Below are positions 40,513 to 49,663 of a stretch of DNA of 64,000 nucleotides, piece after piece. Each line of letters opens with the position of its first letter. Positions within the stretch are counted from its first letter, which is position 1. A program made the position numbers and the translations under genes. The notes beneath the pieces are model-generated. The model saw nothing but the letters and a program-made list of their open reading frames with translations. It did no database searches and was not told the DNA's origin. Source of the stretch: Pseudobacter sp. (GTDB lineage: Bacteria > Bacteroidota > Bacteroidia > Chitinophagales > Chitinophagaceae); assembly GCA_017849455.1 (NCBI GenBank), contig JAFIGX010000022.1, positions 744,001 through 808,000 of the forward strand, in the 5' to 3' direction.

Positions 40513-42953
40513 TCATCCTCATCTTTCTCCTTCAGCTTGATAAAAGCCGCCCTGCGCGGTCCGGGGAAGGGAATATGATCTCCTTTGATGGCATGCCAGA
40601 GCACAACATTGAACTCGAGATCGGGCACTGCATCCTCTTTGGTAAGATCGAATGCTTCGGACCTGCGTTGCCATTCGTTCATCACCATATTCTTCTGGGT
40701 GATATCGATCATGGCGGGCAATGAACGGAAGGGGGTGAGATCGGGCGTAGATGTGAAACAGCGCCACATTGGTGTGGCGGCTGCATCGTACTGGCTCATG
40801 GGAGGCAGGCCCAATATCAGTTCGATGGTGCGAAGCATGGAAGTGGTGGAGTACATGGTATGGTCCACGAATTTCCTTTTTACGAATCCACCGGCTACAT
40901 AAGCCGTGGTGCGGTGAGCATCTACATGGTCGGGACCGTTCTGTGCATCATCTTCGATAATGAATACAACGCTCTCTTTCCAGATGGGGCTCTGGCTGAG
41001 GTATTCCACGAAAAGGCCCACGGCCCAGTCGTTATCGGCCGTATGGGCAAAGGGAGTAGGTCTTCCCCTGCGCAACCCTTCCGTATGATCATTGATGAAG
41101 CGGAGGGAATTGAATTGCGGTACCTGGTTGATGGCGAGCAGGGAATCGAAATCCCTTTTCCACTGATAAAAGCGGGTGGTGTCGCGGATGGTCTGGTCCC
41201 AGGGCGCAAAGTAAGGGCAGAAATGTCCTTTCAGCACAGGGATATTTGCTTTATAATCGTCGGCAAACTCACCGTAAGTACGATAAGTTACGCCGGCCCT
41301 TTTGCAATAATCCCAGATGAATCCTTTTTTGGTATTGGCGATCTCCCGGTTCCCTTCCGCAGCATAAGAGCCACCCCTGCCGCCATAGCTGGTGGGCCAG
41401 GTCTTTTCAAGATAGTCGGTGGCATAAGCGGCCGTGCTCCAGTTGTGGCCATCGGCGCTTACTTCCCCGTCTACATAAAAATTATCGAGCAATACGAATT
41501 CCCTGACCAGCTTATGTTGGTTGGGGGTTATTTTTTCACCGAACAATACGAGGCTGGTATCGCCGTTGCCCTCCGGTATATCGCCCAGTACCTGGTCGTA
41601 GGTACGGTTCTCCTTGATGATATAGAAAACGTGTTTGATCGGTGAAGGGTCGCCCACTTTCATGGGGATGGGGTTGCCGCTTTCACCGGCAGACAAAGAA
41701 TCTTTTTCCTTGTTATAAGGCGTGTTGGCATACACCATCTGCGAATATTGTCCCATCAATTTTTCAGCGGGCCTGTCGATGATGCTCAGGGTGCCTTTGA
41801 AGAGGCCGGCGATATATTGCACTTTATCGGGCTTCTTTATATCGCCCCGCTGATAGTTGACTTCCTGGAATTTTTTTACAGGATTGGGGCCGTAAGGATT
41901 GGCCATCGACGAGAATCCTTTACCATTGGCCACAAAGATCTTTTTCCCGATCACCTTCACCTGTGTCGGGTACCAGCCGGTGGGAATAAAACCTTTCGAT
42001 TGGCTAAAGCCCGGATTGCTCACGTCGAATACGGCCAGGCAATTGTTGTCGGCATTGGCGATGTACAATGTTTTTTCATCGGCGCTGAGCGCTACGCCAT
42101 TTGTGGTGCTTCCATAGGGAGCATCGGGATAGAGTGCTGTATTGAACGTTTCGATCACCGAGCGTTTTGGAAGGTCTACCACTGAAACGGAATTATCATT
42201 GGCATTGGCCACAAAAAGATAACGCCCGTTTTTCGTTAAACAAATCTCGTTGGGATTATCGCCTACAGGAATGGAATCGGTGAGCTTTCTTTGTTGGGTA
42301 TCGAAGACAAGGATCTTGTCGCCACCCCATAATGAGATATACAATTCTTTTTTATCCGGCGACAGCAGGCAGGTAAATGCTTCTGCACCGAGTGGCCATT
42401 GCTCTATCACGGATTTCGTGTTCAGATCGACCAGGTACAGTGCATTATTTTCTTTCGTTACCACGTATAACAACTGTCGGTCATCGTCGATCTCGATACC
42501 GGCAGGAGAAATTTTCTCAGGCCATTTCTTGCCCAGTATGATGCTGTCTTTCAAAACCAGTTTCTTATTCTCGATGGCGTAACGGAGTATCCAGTTATCA
42601 TTCCCGCCCGAGGCATAGAGGGATTTCTCATCGGCAGAAAATTTAAGGCCGTACCAGCTTTTGGGGATCACTTCACTATGCAGCACCTGTTCTTTCTTTG
42701 CATCGATCAGTTGGATGGATTGAACGCTCTGCCCGTTGTTCGATACTGCCAGGTATCTTTTACTGGGAGATACTACGAGGTTGAGGGGAAGATCGCCAAG
42801 TGGCAGTGAATTGCCTACCGGCGTGAGATGCCAGCCATTGGGAAGGGTCACTTTCTTCGCTCCTGATGCATCTTCCGAAACGGAAGGCACGGTCTGTGCA
42901 TACAGGGCAGGCATAGCGGCGATCATAGCGATCAGTAAGAACCTTAACTTCAT
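40509..42953 (-). CDS. Secreted YncE-type beta-propeller with phosphoesterase (alkaline phosphatase superfamily) domain
   Basis: 814 residues with a signal peptide (LRFLLIAMIAAMPALYAQ). Residues about 40-400 are a YVTN/YncE-type seven-bladed propeller (repeated VVSPSKRYLAVSNNG, SADEKTLYIANADNN, TKNGRYLFVANANDNSVSVV units). The second half is a PF04185-type phosphoesterase with FYIIKENRTYDQVLGD near the start of the domain, GEVSADGHNWST and IEDDAQNGPDHVDAHRTTAY, holding the metal ligands. The pair is a known bifunctional family; phosphodiester or phosphonate substrates are guesses. The stop codon merges with a 7-nt-unit repeat. The gene is alone on the minus strand. Confidence 0.87.
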   Translation of the reverse strand: MKLRFLLIAMIAAMPALYAQTVPSVSEDASGAKKVTLPNGWHLTPVGNSLPLGDLPLNLVVSPSKRYLAVSNNGQSVQSIQLIDAKKEQVLHSEVIPKSWYGLKFSADEKSLYASGGNDNWILRYAIENKKLVLKDSIILGKKWPEKISPAGIEIDDDRQLLYVVTKENNALYLVDLNTKSVIEQWPLGAEAFTCLLSPDKKELYISLWGGDKILVFDTQQRKLTDSIPVGDNPNEICLTKNGRYLFVANANDNSVSVVDLPKRSVIETFNTALYPDAPYGSTTNGVALSADEKTLYIANADNNCLAVFDVSNPGFSQSKGFIPTGWYPTQVKVIGKKIFVANGKGFSSMANPYGPNPVKKFQEVNYQRGDIKKPDKVQYIAGLFKGTLSIIDRPAEKLMGQYSQMVYANTPYNKEKDSLSAGESGNPIPMKVGDPSPIKHVFYIIKENRTYDQVLGDIPEGNGDTSLVLFGEKITPNQHKLVREFVLLDNFYVDGEVSADGHNWSTAAYATDYLEKTWPTSYGGRGGSYAAEGNREIANTKKGFIWDYCKRAGVTYRTYGEFADDYKANIPVLKGHFCPYFAPWDQTIRDTTRFYQWKRDFDSLLAINQVPQFNSLRFINDHTEGLRRGRPTPFAHTADNDWAVGLFVEYLSQSPIWKESVVFIIEDDAQNGPDHVDAHRTTAYVAGGFVKRKFVDHTMYSTTSMLRTIELILGLPPMSQYDAAATPMWRCFTSTPDLTPFRSLPAMIDITQKNMVMNEWQRRSEAFDLTKEDAVPDLEFNVVLWHAIKGDHIPFPGPRRAAFIKLKEKDEDD

Positions 42954-43045
42954 AGAAAATAGAATAAGCGGTAAAGGTATTGTTTTGTAGTGTTGGCAGT
43001 ACAGTCTTTATAATTATTTAATGCAGGCGATCATTAATGGAAAAT

Positions 43046-43759
43046 TTATGGGAACATCGTTTCCGCCATCTTCACGGCCTCCGGCTTGCCCACATCGATG
43101 AATTTCGATCCGCTGTGATCGAATCCTTTGACCGGGTTGGTGGCAGACAGTTCGAGATAAACATCCACGATCGAAAACTTTCCTTCTTCGCTGATCATCG
43201 ACAACATGCGTGGCTCAATGATATGAATGCCGCTGAAAGCTTTGGCCGTTGCAGCAGGAACTTCACGGCTGGTCCTTTCTTTTCCCGTTTCCACATTTCG
43301 CCACCCGCAAAGGTTGTTCTCCTTATCGAACAAAAAATAACGGGAGGTCGCTCTGTTCGTGACTGCAATAGTGGCCAGCGGTCTTTCCTGCCGGTGATAG
43401 CTGAACATGGCGCCGAGATCGAGATCGGTGAGGATATCTACGTTGATCAGCACGATGGGCCCATTACCGAACAATGATCCTGCTTTCTTCAGACCACCGC
43501 CGGTTTCGAGCAGTGCATCCGTTTCATCGCTGATGGTGATCCTGCTTCCCCATCCCTTGTTCTTTTCGATGGCATCGATCACCTGGCCGGGGAAATGGTG
43601 CACATTCACCACCACATCCCTGATTTCATATTGCTGCAGGTATTCGATATTCCGTTGCAGCAGGCTTTTGCCATTGATAATGGCCAGTGCTTTGGGATGA
43701 TGGTCTGTCCAGGGTTTGAACCGCGTGCCCAGGCCGGCGGCGAAGATCATTGCTTGCAT
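43046..43759 (-). CDS. murU: Nucleotidyltransferase, MurU-like
   Basis: 237 residues. The NTP-transferase signature is AMIFAAGLGTRFKPWTDHHP, followed by KALAIINGKSLLQRNIEYL and VLINVDILTDLDLGAM, and the C-terminal half has the SGIHIIEP motif seen in MurNAc-1-phosphate uridylyltransferases and other sugar NDP transferases. MurU makes UDP-MurNAc from MurNAc-1-P, downstream of AmgK in cell-wall recycling. The AmgK-like fusion gene nearby supports this, although a sugar-1-P transferase of another kind is possible. It ends 1.3 kb from the galactose genes. Confidence 0.75.
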   Translation of the reverse strand: MQAMIFAAGLGTRFKPWTDHHPKALAIINGKSLLQRNIEYLQQYEIRDVVVNVHHFPGQVIDAIEKNKGWGSRITISDETDALLETGGGLKKAGSLFGNGPIVLINVDILTDLDLGAMFSYHRQERPLATIAVTNRATSRYFLFDKENNLCGWRNVETGKERTSREVPAATAKAFSGIHIIEPRMLSMISEEGKFSIVDVYLELSATNPVKGFDHSGSKFIDVGKPEAVKMAETMFP

Positions 43760-43773
43760 AAGGGAATTTATAT

Positions 43774-45396
43774 TTACAGCACAATATTCTGCACCAACTG
43801 GCTCTTGTACGGGTAATCGGTATTATAATGTAATCCGCGGCTTTCTTTCCGGAAATGCGCGCATTTGACGATCAGGTAGCTTACGGTGATCATATTACGC
43901 AATTCGCATAACTGGGGTGAAAGGGTGGTGGTCTCGTAGAGGGACTCCGTTTCTTCCCATAACAGGTCCAGCCGTTTCATAGCCCTCTCCAAACGGGTAT
44001 TGGTGCGCACGATACCTACATAATCGCTCATGATCTGCTGCACTTCTTTCAGGCTTTGGGTAATGAGGATCATTTCTTTCGGTTGTGTGGTACCGGTAGC
44101 ATTCCAGTCGGGTATGGCGATGGGTTCCTGCCCGTTCCGTGCCAATAGAATATCTTTTGCCTGTATCTTCTGGGCAGCGTCCATCAGGCTCCGGTGTGCG
44201 AATACCATGGCTTCGAGGAGTGAATTGCTGGCAAGTCGGTTGGCGCCATGGAGGCCCGTGCTGGCGCATTCACCGGCAGCATACAAATGATTGATCGATG
44301 TGCGGCCCCATTCATCCGTTTTGATGCCACCGCAACTGTAATGGGCGGCAGGCGCCACAGGGACCAGGTGTTTGGTGACATCGATGCCGATGGATTTGCA
44401 TTTCTCATAAATATTGGGAAAATGTTCGGTAAATTTTTCGAGCGGTATATGGCGTACGTCGAGGTATACATGTTCCGTACCGGTGATCTTCATCTCGCTA
44501 TCGATAGCGCGGGCAACAATATCGCGGGGGGCCAGGTCTTTGCGCGGATCATACCGTTCCATGAAAGCTTCTCCGTTCTTGTTGCGCAGGATACCGCCGT
44601 CGCCGCGCACCGCTTCAGTGATGAGAAATGATTGTCCGCGTACGCCCGGCTCGTAAAGGGCCGTTGGATGGAATTGTATGAACTCCATATTCTCGATGCG
44701 TCCTTTGGCGCGATACACCATTGCCACTCCATCACCGGTGGCGATATGCGGATTGGTGGTAGAACGGTATACCTGGCCGTTACCACCGGTGGCCAGCAGG
44801 GTAATGGTGGCCAGGATCTTTTCGATCTGGTTGGTCTGATGGTTCAGCACATAAACGCCGTAGCATTCAATATTGGGAGTTGATTTGGTAATAAGGTAAC
44901 CGAGATGGTGTTGTGTGATCAGGTCTACCACGAAGCAATGCTTCACGATCTCGATATTCTTGTAGGAGGTCACTTCTTCCAGCAATGCTCTTTCCATTTC
45001 ACGGCCGGTAACATCTTTGTGATGCAGGATGCGGAATTCACTGTGGCCGCCTTCCTTGCCCAGTTTAAAATCGCCGTCGGCCTCTTTATCGAAGCGGGTG
45101 CCCCATTCAATCATTTCGCGGATACGGTCGACCCCTTCTTTCACCACGATCTCTACAACGGCTTTATTGCACAACCCATCACCGGCAACGAGGGTGTCCT
45201 CGATATGTTTGTCGAAGCTGTCCCGCTCGAAATCGGTAACACCGGCCACGCCTCCCTGTGCATATTTGGTATTGGTTTCATCGGCCTGTGTTTTGGTGAT
45301 CACCAGCACTTTCTTATCGGGGAATTGCTGAGCGGCTTTCAGCGCAAAGGTGAGACCGGCAATGCCGGAGCCTATCACTAAAAAATCAGTTTGCAT
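43774..45396 (-). CDS. nadB: L-aspartate oxidase
   Basis: Flavoenzyme that oxidises L-aspartate to iminoaspartate, the first step of bacterial NAD synthesis. From the start at 45396 it has 540 residues. FAD motif DFLVIGSGIAGLTFALKAA, the AQGGVAGV and HHKDVTGREMERAL segments, EFIQFHPTALYEPG, and the AAGECASTGLHGANRLASNS signature of the fumarate reductase/aspartate oxidase family are intact. An ATG at 45510 would add 38 residues that do not resemble the family, so the later start is preferred. nadA and nadC are not in the window. Confidence 0.95.
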   Translation of the reverse strand: MQTDFLVIGSGIAGLTFALKAAQQFPDKKVLVITKTQADETNTKYAQGGVAGVTDFERDSFDKHIEDTLVAGDGLCNKAVVEIVVKEGVDRIREMIEWGTRFDKEADGDFKLGKEGGHSEFRILHHKDVTGREMERALLEEVTSYKNIEIVKHCFVVDLITQHHLGYLITKSTPNIECYGVYVLNHQTNQIEKILATITLLATGGNGQVYRSTTNPHIATGDGVAMVYRAKGRIENMEFIQFHPTALYEPGVRGQSFLITEAVRGDGGILRNKNGEAFMERYDPRKDLAPRDIVARAIDSEMKITGTEHVYLDVRHIPLEKFTEHFPNIYEKCKSIGIDVTKHLVPVAPAAHYSCGGIKTDEWGRTSINHLYAAGECASTGLHGANRLASNSLLEAMVFAHRSLMDAAQKIQAKDILLARNGQEPIAIPDWNATGTTQPKEMILITQSLKEVQQIMSDYVGIVRTNTRLERAMKRLDLLWEETESLYETTTLSPQLCELRNMITVSYLIVKCAHFRKESRGLHYNTDYPYKSQLVQNIVL

Positions 45397-45472
45397 ATTG
45401 TTCCATTCGGTCCGTAAATCTAAAAATATTTCGGGGATTTGTTTGTTGTTGGTGGCTAGTGGCTTGTTGTTC

Positions 45473-46246
45473 TCAGTATTCGATGGAATAATTGAACTTA
45501 CCCGGATCATTCAGCAGATCGAGCAGGTTATAACGAACAGTGGCCGTTCTTTTGTCGTCCGACAATTTCACCATGGGGTTGTCGGCCTTTTTCACCGGCC
45601 TTGGGAGTTTGATGGTGGTAGTGTACAGGATCTCGACACCGGAACTGGCCATTTGTTTTACATCGGCCATCTGAGGCTTCGCCATCAGCGCCTTGTATTT
45701 CAGGGTATCGATCTTTTTGCTGATAAGGCCGTTGTTCACGGTCACGATGAAGAGGCCCGATACGTCGTCGAGTTGTGGATCTCTGAGGGAATCGGGCGTA
45801 GCGGTATCATCATTTTTCTTGCCGCCGAAATAACCACTGAAGAGGTCCTGCATGCCGGCGCCCTGGCCTTCCATCAGTTTCTGAAGGTTGTCAAGCCCTT
45901 TGTAGGGCACATTCACATCCATCCTGAATATCCTTTCCTTCATGTTCATCTGCAGATTCATCTTTCCATCTTTCACCAGTTCTTTCTGTTCCGGGGTGAT
46001 CTTATTGGAAGAATCGAACATATTCTTCAGTAGTATCGTGGTGTCTACGACCCTGTCGAGCCCGTCCTTCGTGATCTCTTCTTCTCCTGCAAAACTCTGG
46101 ATCAGATCGATCAGTTGTCCCATGTCCATCTTTGCCTGGTACACACCGTTCCCGTTCACGTCGATGGATATCTCCTCATTCACTTCGTAACAGCTCACCA
46201 GGAAAAAACTGCACAGGGTGATGAGCAAATATTTCACATATTTCAT
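45473..46246 (-). CDS. Lipoprotein of unknown function
   Basis: 257 residues with a lipoprotein signal (LLITLCSFFLVSCYE, lipobox Cys near 19). Mature part is mixed: an acidic helix region (IDLIQSFAGEEEITKDGLDR) and a repeated basic-acidic pattern, with several strands near the C-terminus (LPRPVKKADNPMVKLSDDKR). No family is recognised. It sits between nadB and galM on the same strand, with 26-30 bp gaps to galM and a 76-bp gap to nadB that contains low-complexity TTGTTG sequence. A metabolic operon with galM is possible. Confidence 0.65.
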   Translation of the reverse strand: MKYVKYLLITLCSFFLVSCYEVNEEISIDVNGNGVYQAKMDMGQLIDLIQSFAGEEEITKDGLDRVVDTTILLKNMFDSSNKITPEQKELVKDGKMNLQMNMKERIFRMDVNVPYKGLDNLQKLMEGQGAGMQDLFSGYFGGKKNDDTATPDSLRDPQLDDVSGLFIVTVNNGLISKKIDTLKYKALMAKPQMADVKQMASSGVEILYTTTIKLPRPVKKADNPMVKLSDDKRTATVRYNLLDLLNDPGKFNYSIEY

Positions 46247-46278
46247 AGCAGGGGCTATTTCCCGGCAAGGTATCGCTT

Positions 46279-47232
46279 TTACCCAATACTTAACTGGTAC
46301 CAGACGTTAAAACTAAGCGATTGTCGCGGGGCCATGCGCACCAGCCCCATACCATTGTTGAAGCTATCCGGGGCTCCGCTCAGGTTCTCGATGGCGATGC
46401 TCTTCCGGTGATCGGGTGTATAGATCTGAAGGTAGGAATAACGTGGGTTGGTATAGAATGATAAGGTAAGATGGTTGTTGGGATTGTGCAGCACACAGCA
46501 GGGGGTTCCTTCCTGTACCTGCAGGAGAAAACAATTGTCGAGGGAACGGTTGCCCAGTTTCGCCGGATGCACAAAAGAAGGATCATAGATCATCTTACCG
46601 GTGGGGATCAGTTTATCATCGAATTCCAGCATGGAATCGGAGCTGAATTGCAGCTCGTATTCGTTCACTGTATCGCCCAGTTGAAAATAGGGATGCCATC
46701 CATCCACTACAGGAATGAATACTTCGCCCAGGTTGAGCAAGGTGGTTTCCACTTGCAATACCCTGTTGGGATGAAGTATATATTGCACTTCGCAGACATA
46801 ATCGAAAGGATAACCTGCGTCTTCCTTTTTATAATGATAGCGGAGCTTCAGGGCTGCTTTCTGTTCATCGGCAAATTCATCCACTACATGAAAAGCTTTG
46901 TTATAAAGAAGCCCGTGAATGGCATTCCCGTCCTTGAATTTCGTTACGAACTCGAATTCCCGGTCATCGAACCTGTATTTTCCTTCAGGAATGCGGCAGG
47001 CAAATGGCGACAGCTTGGAGCTTTTATAGGAAAGGGCCAGGGTCTTTTCCAGTTCTTCAAGACTGTTATAATGATCGATGATATTGTAACTGCTTCCGTT
47101 CAATGGCACTTCGAACCCATGTAGCGATGCACCATAACCAGGAAGTATACTGATAGTTGTTTCAGTTGCCTTATCTTGCAGCCTCACTAAAGAAAGCCCG
47201 TGCCCGTTGTACCTGTCGATGGAAAAGCTCAT
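46279..47232 (-). CDS. galM: Aldose 1-epimerase (galactose mutarotase)
   Basis: 317 residues. Aldose epimerase family: ETTISILPGYGASLHGFEVP (start), AIHGLLYNKAFHVVD (first catalytic His), VDGWHPYFQLG, and a Glu-bearing IAIENLSGAPDSFNNGMGL near the end. It interconverts alpha and beta galactose. It is divergent from galK across 95 bp, forming a two-gene galactose locus; the other Leloir genes (galT, galE) are not in the window. Length and motif order are normal for the Bacteroidota short type. Confidence 0.88.
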   Translation of the reverse strand: MSFSIDRYNGHGLSLVRLQDKATETTISILPGYGASLHGFEVPLNGSSYNIIDHYNSLEELEKTLALSYKSSKLSPFACRIPEGKYRFDDREFEFVTKFKDGNAIHGLLYNKAFHVVDEFADEQKAALKLRYHYKKEDAGYPFDYVCEVQYILHPNRVLQVETTLLNLGEVFIPVVDGWHPYFQLGDTVNEYELQFSSDSMLEFDDKLIPTGKMIYDPSFVHPAKLGNRSLDNCFLLQVQEGTPCCVLHNPNNHLTLSFYTNPRYSYLQIYTPDHRKSIAIENLSGAPDSFNNGMGLVRMAPRQSLSFNVWYQLSIG

Positions 47233-47327
47233 ACATTTTTTATTGTAGTGATAAATTTCTATTATCCGGTTGAAACCAAAGCATACTTTTATACAAATTT
47301 TCTAAAAATAAATTCTTTTTTGAAGAT

Positions 47328-48479
47328 ATGGCATTAGTCGATCGATTGCGTAAACAATTCAGAGAGCTTTACCACCAGGAACCTATGATCATTGCTGCCC
47401 CGGGCAGGGTCAACCTCATCGGTGAGCATACTGATTACAATGAAGGATTTGTATTGCCCGGAGCTGTCGATAAGAGAATGTACGTGGCGATCGCGGCCAA
47501 TGACAGCAACAAGATCTGCATTTATGCCAATCACTATAATGAATCCTTTTCATTCTCTCCAAAAGAGACGGTCCAGCCGCATAAAGGCTGGATGAATTAC
47601 CTGCTAGGGGTAACCTATCATATTAAAGATAAAGGCAAGGAGATCGGCGGGGCCAATGTATTGATCGATGGAGACGTTCCTGTAGGCGCAGGCATGAGCT
47701 CTTCTGCTGCGCTCTGCTCGGCCTATGGTTTTGCGATCAATGAATTGTTTGGTTTCGGCCTGAGCCGTATGGACCTTGCATTGATCGGACAGAAGACCGA
47801 ACATACGTTTGTTGGTGTGAAGGTTGGCATCATGGACCAGTTCGCCAGCCTGCATGGAAAAGAAGGACATCTGATGAAGCTGGATTGCCGCAGCCTTGAA
47901 TATGAGTATATCCCATTCCATTTCCCCGACTATAAGGTAGTGCTGGTGAACAGTATGGTGAGCCATTCGCTGGCAGGCTCGGAATATAACGTACGGCGCC
48001 AGCAATGTGAGGAAGGGGTGGCGCTGCTCAAAAAGCATGATCCTTCCATTCATTCGCTGCGCGATGTAGGCCTGGAGACCTTGCAGGCTTACCGGCATGA
48101 ATTCAAGCCCGTGGTGTATGATCGCTGCTGGTATGTGGTCACGGAAAAAGACCGCCTGCTCGCGGGCTGTGAAGCCCTGGCAAAAGGCGATCTGGCCAGT
48201 TTCGGCAGGATGATGATCGCTACGCACAATGGCCTGAGCAAACAATATGGGGTAAGCTGCACGCAGCTCGATTTCCTGGCCGAACGCGCCGGTTATATCG
48301 ATGGCGTTATCGGGTCCAGGATGATGGGTGGTGGCTTCGGCGGCTGTACCATCAATATCGTTCAGGCCAATGCGGTAGAGAGCTTCACGGCAAAGATCCA
48401 ACTGGCTTTCGAGCAATTGTTCAAAGTGGCGCCCGATGTGATCGTTACACAGATCGAAGACGGCGCTAAAAAATTATAG
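47328..48479 (+). CDS. galK: Galactokinase
   Basis: 383 residues, GHMP kinase family. The signature GRVNLIGEHTDYNEGFVLP, the ATP loop DVPVGAGMSSSAALCSAYG, and the C-terminal SRMMGGGFGGCTINIV are all present. It converts galactose to galactose-1-phosphate. Divergent from galM. The DJ-1 family gene is convergent, and the stops are 2 bp apart. The ATG at 47328 follows an A/T-rich leader. Confidence 0.96.
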   Translation: MALVDRLRKQFRELYHQEPMIIAAPGRVNLIGEHTDYNEGFVLPGAVDKRMYVAIAANDSNKICIYANHYNESFSFSPKETVQPHKGWMNYLLGVTYHIKDKGKEIGGANVLIDGDVPVGAGMSSSAALCSAYGFAINELFGFGLSRMDLALIGQKTEHTFVGVKVGIMDQFASLHGKEGHLMKLDCRSLEYEYIPFHFPDYKVVLVNSMVSHSLAGSEYNVRRQQCEEGVALLKKHDPSIHSLRDVGLETLQAYRHEFKPVVYDRCWYVVTEKDRLLAGCEALAKGDLASFGRMMIATHNGLSKQYGVSCTQLDFLAERAGYIDGVIGSRMMGGGFGGCTINIVQANAVESFTAKIQLAFEQLFKVAPDVIVTQIEDGAKKL

Positions 48480-48481
48480 CC

Positions 48482-49075
48482 TCAGGCATATAGTTTATTG
48501 TCCATCCCCGCACTCTTGTACAGCTCGTACACGGCATCGAGCATATTTTCTTCCAGCACTTCATGTTTGCGGAATATGGCTGCCATGAATTCGATGAAAG
48601 CAGCTCCGTTGGCAGTGATCACGTTATTGCCGGTAACACAGGGAAGGTTCTCGAAAAAAACATCCCCATGATAGCCGGGAGCCAGGTCTTTCAGGTATTC
48701 CAGCCCATTACTGGTATGGGGAATATGATCGAGATGGCCTTCATTGGCCAGCAATACGGTAGCGCCACAAATGGCGGCCACCGTTTTTCCCAACCGTATG
48801 AACTCCGCTACCAGCGGCGCGATCTCGGCATTACCACCATTTTCCCAAAGCTCTCCACCCGGCAGAATGAGCAGATCTACAATTCGTGGGTCTACTTCCT
48901 GCATCGAATGGTCCGGCTCGATGGCGATATCACCCATCGAGTGAATGGTTTTGCCATCGATGGAAAAGGTACGGATCATAAAATCGGAAAACTTATTGAG
49001 GGTGGCCACGGTGAGCGCTGCTTCCCAATCTGCATAGCCGTTAAAAACGAACAGGTAACAAATTCTCTTTTTCAT
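48482..49075 (-). CDS. DJ-1/PfpI family protein
   Basis: 197 residues. Glutamine amidotransferase-like fold with the nucleophile elbow AAICGATVLLANEGHLD (Cys) and Glu/Asp environment (ILPGGELWENGG). The class covers chaperones, glyoxalases and proteases, and the sequence does not say which. It is the last gene of a minus-strand group with the GyrI-like protein (39 bp gap) and the YafY regulator, so it could be part of a stress response. Convergent with galK. Confidence 0.88.
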   Translation of the reverse strand: MKKRICYLFVFNGYADWEAALTVATLNKFSDFMIRTFSIDGKTIHSMGDIAIEPDHSMQEVDPRIVDLLILPGGELWENGGNAEIAPLVAEFIRLGKTVAAICGATVLLANEGHLDHIPHTSNGLEYLKDLAPGYHGDVFFENLPCVTGNNVITANGAAFIEFMAAIFRKHEVLEENMLDAVYELYKSAGMDNKLYA

Positions 49076-49114
49076 GATAGTATGTTTGATGGTCCGGGAT
49101 GATAGATTTTCTCT

Positions 49115-49564
49115 CTACAGTATTCCCATCTGCACTTCTGTAATATTATTGGCAGGTTCCTGGAAATCGATGTTGATGTAGACTTCCCGGCATTCTTCAT
49201 TCATGGGGATCTTCCTTACATCGATCTGTTGCAGTATCTGTCCATAAACAACGGGTAGTTGTTCCCAGGCGCCCTGGTGGGTATGGGTAAGTGCTTTGAA
49301 GGCGGGTAATTGCTTAATGGCGAAACGGGACGACTGGAAGCTTCCCTGTACAGGTAATGCGATCTCGAGGGTAAAGACCGTATCGGGCTTGCCATCCATG
49401 CCATGGTATACCCAATAGAGGGGACCACTGATCATGGCATTGTTGCTGACGGCTTCCGCACAGAGGTCTTTGATCACAGTCCCTACGAACTGCTCCAGTT
49501 GCCCGATGGTGGTCTGGTGTGTGCTGTATAATACGGTAACGGAGGGATGAGTTTTTATGTCCAT
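49115..49564 (-). CDS. GyrI-like small-molecule-binding domain protein
   Basis: 149 residues, a stand-alone GyrI/SOUL-like (AraC effector-binding) domain: SGPLYWVYHGMDGKPDTVFT, then ALPVQGSFQSSRFAIKQLPA, HQGAWEQLPVVYGQIL and CREVYINI near the end. Such domains bind hydrophobic small molecules or drugs and can protect gyrase. No DNA-binding part is present. It lies between the YafY regulator and the DJ-1 gene on the same strand, so it may be a ligand sensor or chaperone for that set. Confidence 0.82.
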   Translation of the reverse strand: MDIKTHPSVTVLYSTHQTTIGQLEQFVGTVIKDLCAEAVSNNAMISGPLYWVYHGMDGKPDTVFTLEIALPVQGSFQSSRFAIKQLPAFKALTHTHQGAWEQLPVVYGQILQQIDVRKIPMNEECREVYINIDFQEPANNITEVQMGIL

Positions 49565-49663
49565 TTGCTTTGCATTTATGATAACAAAGCAACAATGGGA
49601 TAGTGACAGCCCTATGTCAGCAGGAAAACAGCGCTTTGAATTATTTTTTTATCCCCTTGTGGA

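Noticed and set aside
45400..45472. TTGTTGTTGG-like low-complexity run between nadB and the lipoprotein gene
   Set aside because: Resembles other short-unit sequence in this window but forms no clear palindrome; not counted as a member of the 7-8 nt element family.
45397..45510. A longer aspartate oxidase starting at an ATG at 45510
   Set aside because: The extra 38 residues are low-complexity, lie before the FAD motif and overlap the end of the neighbouring lipoprotein gene; the ATG at 45396 fits the family.
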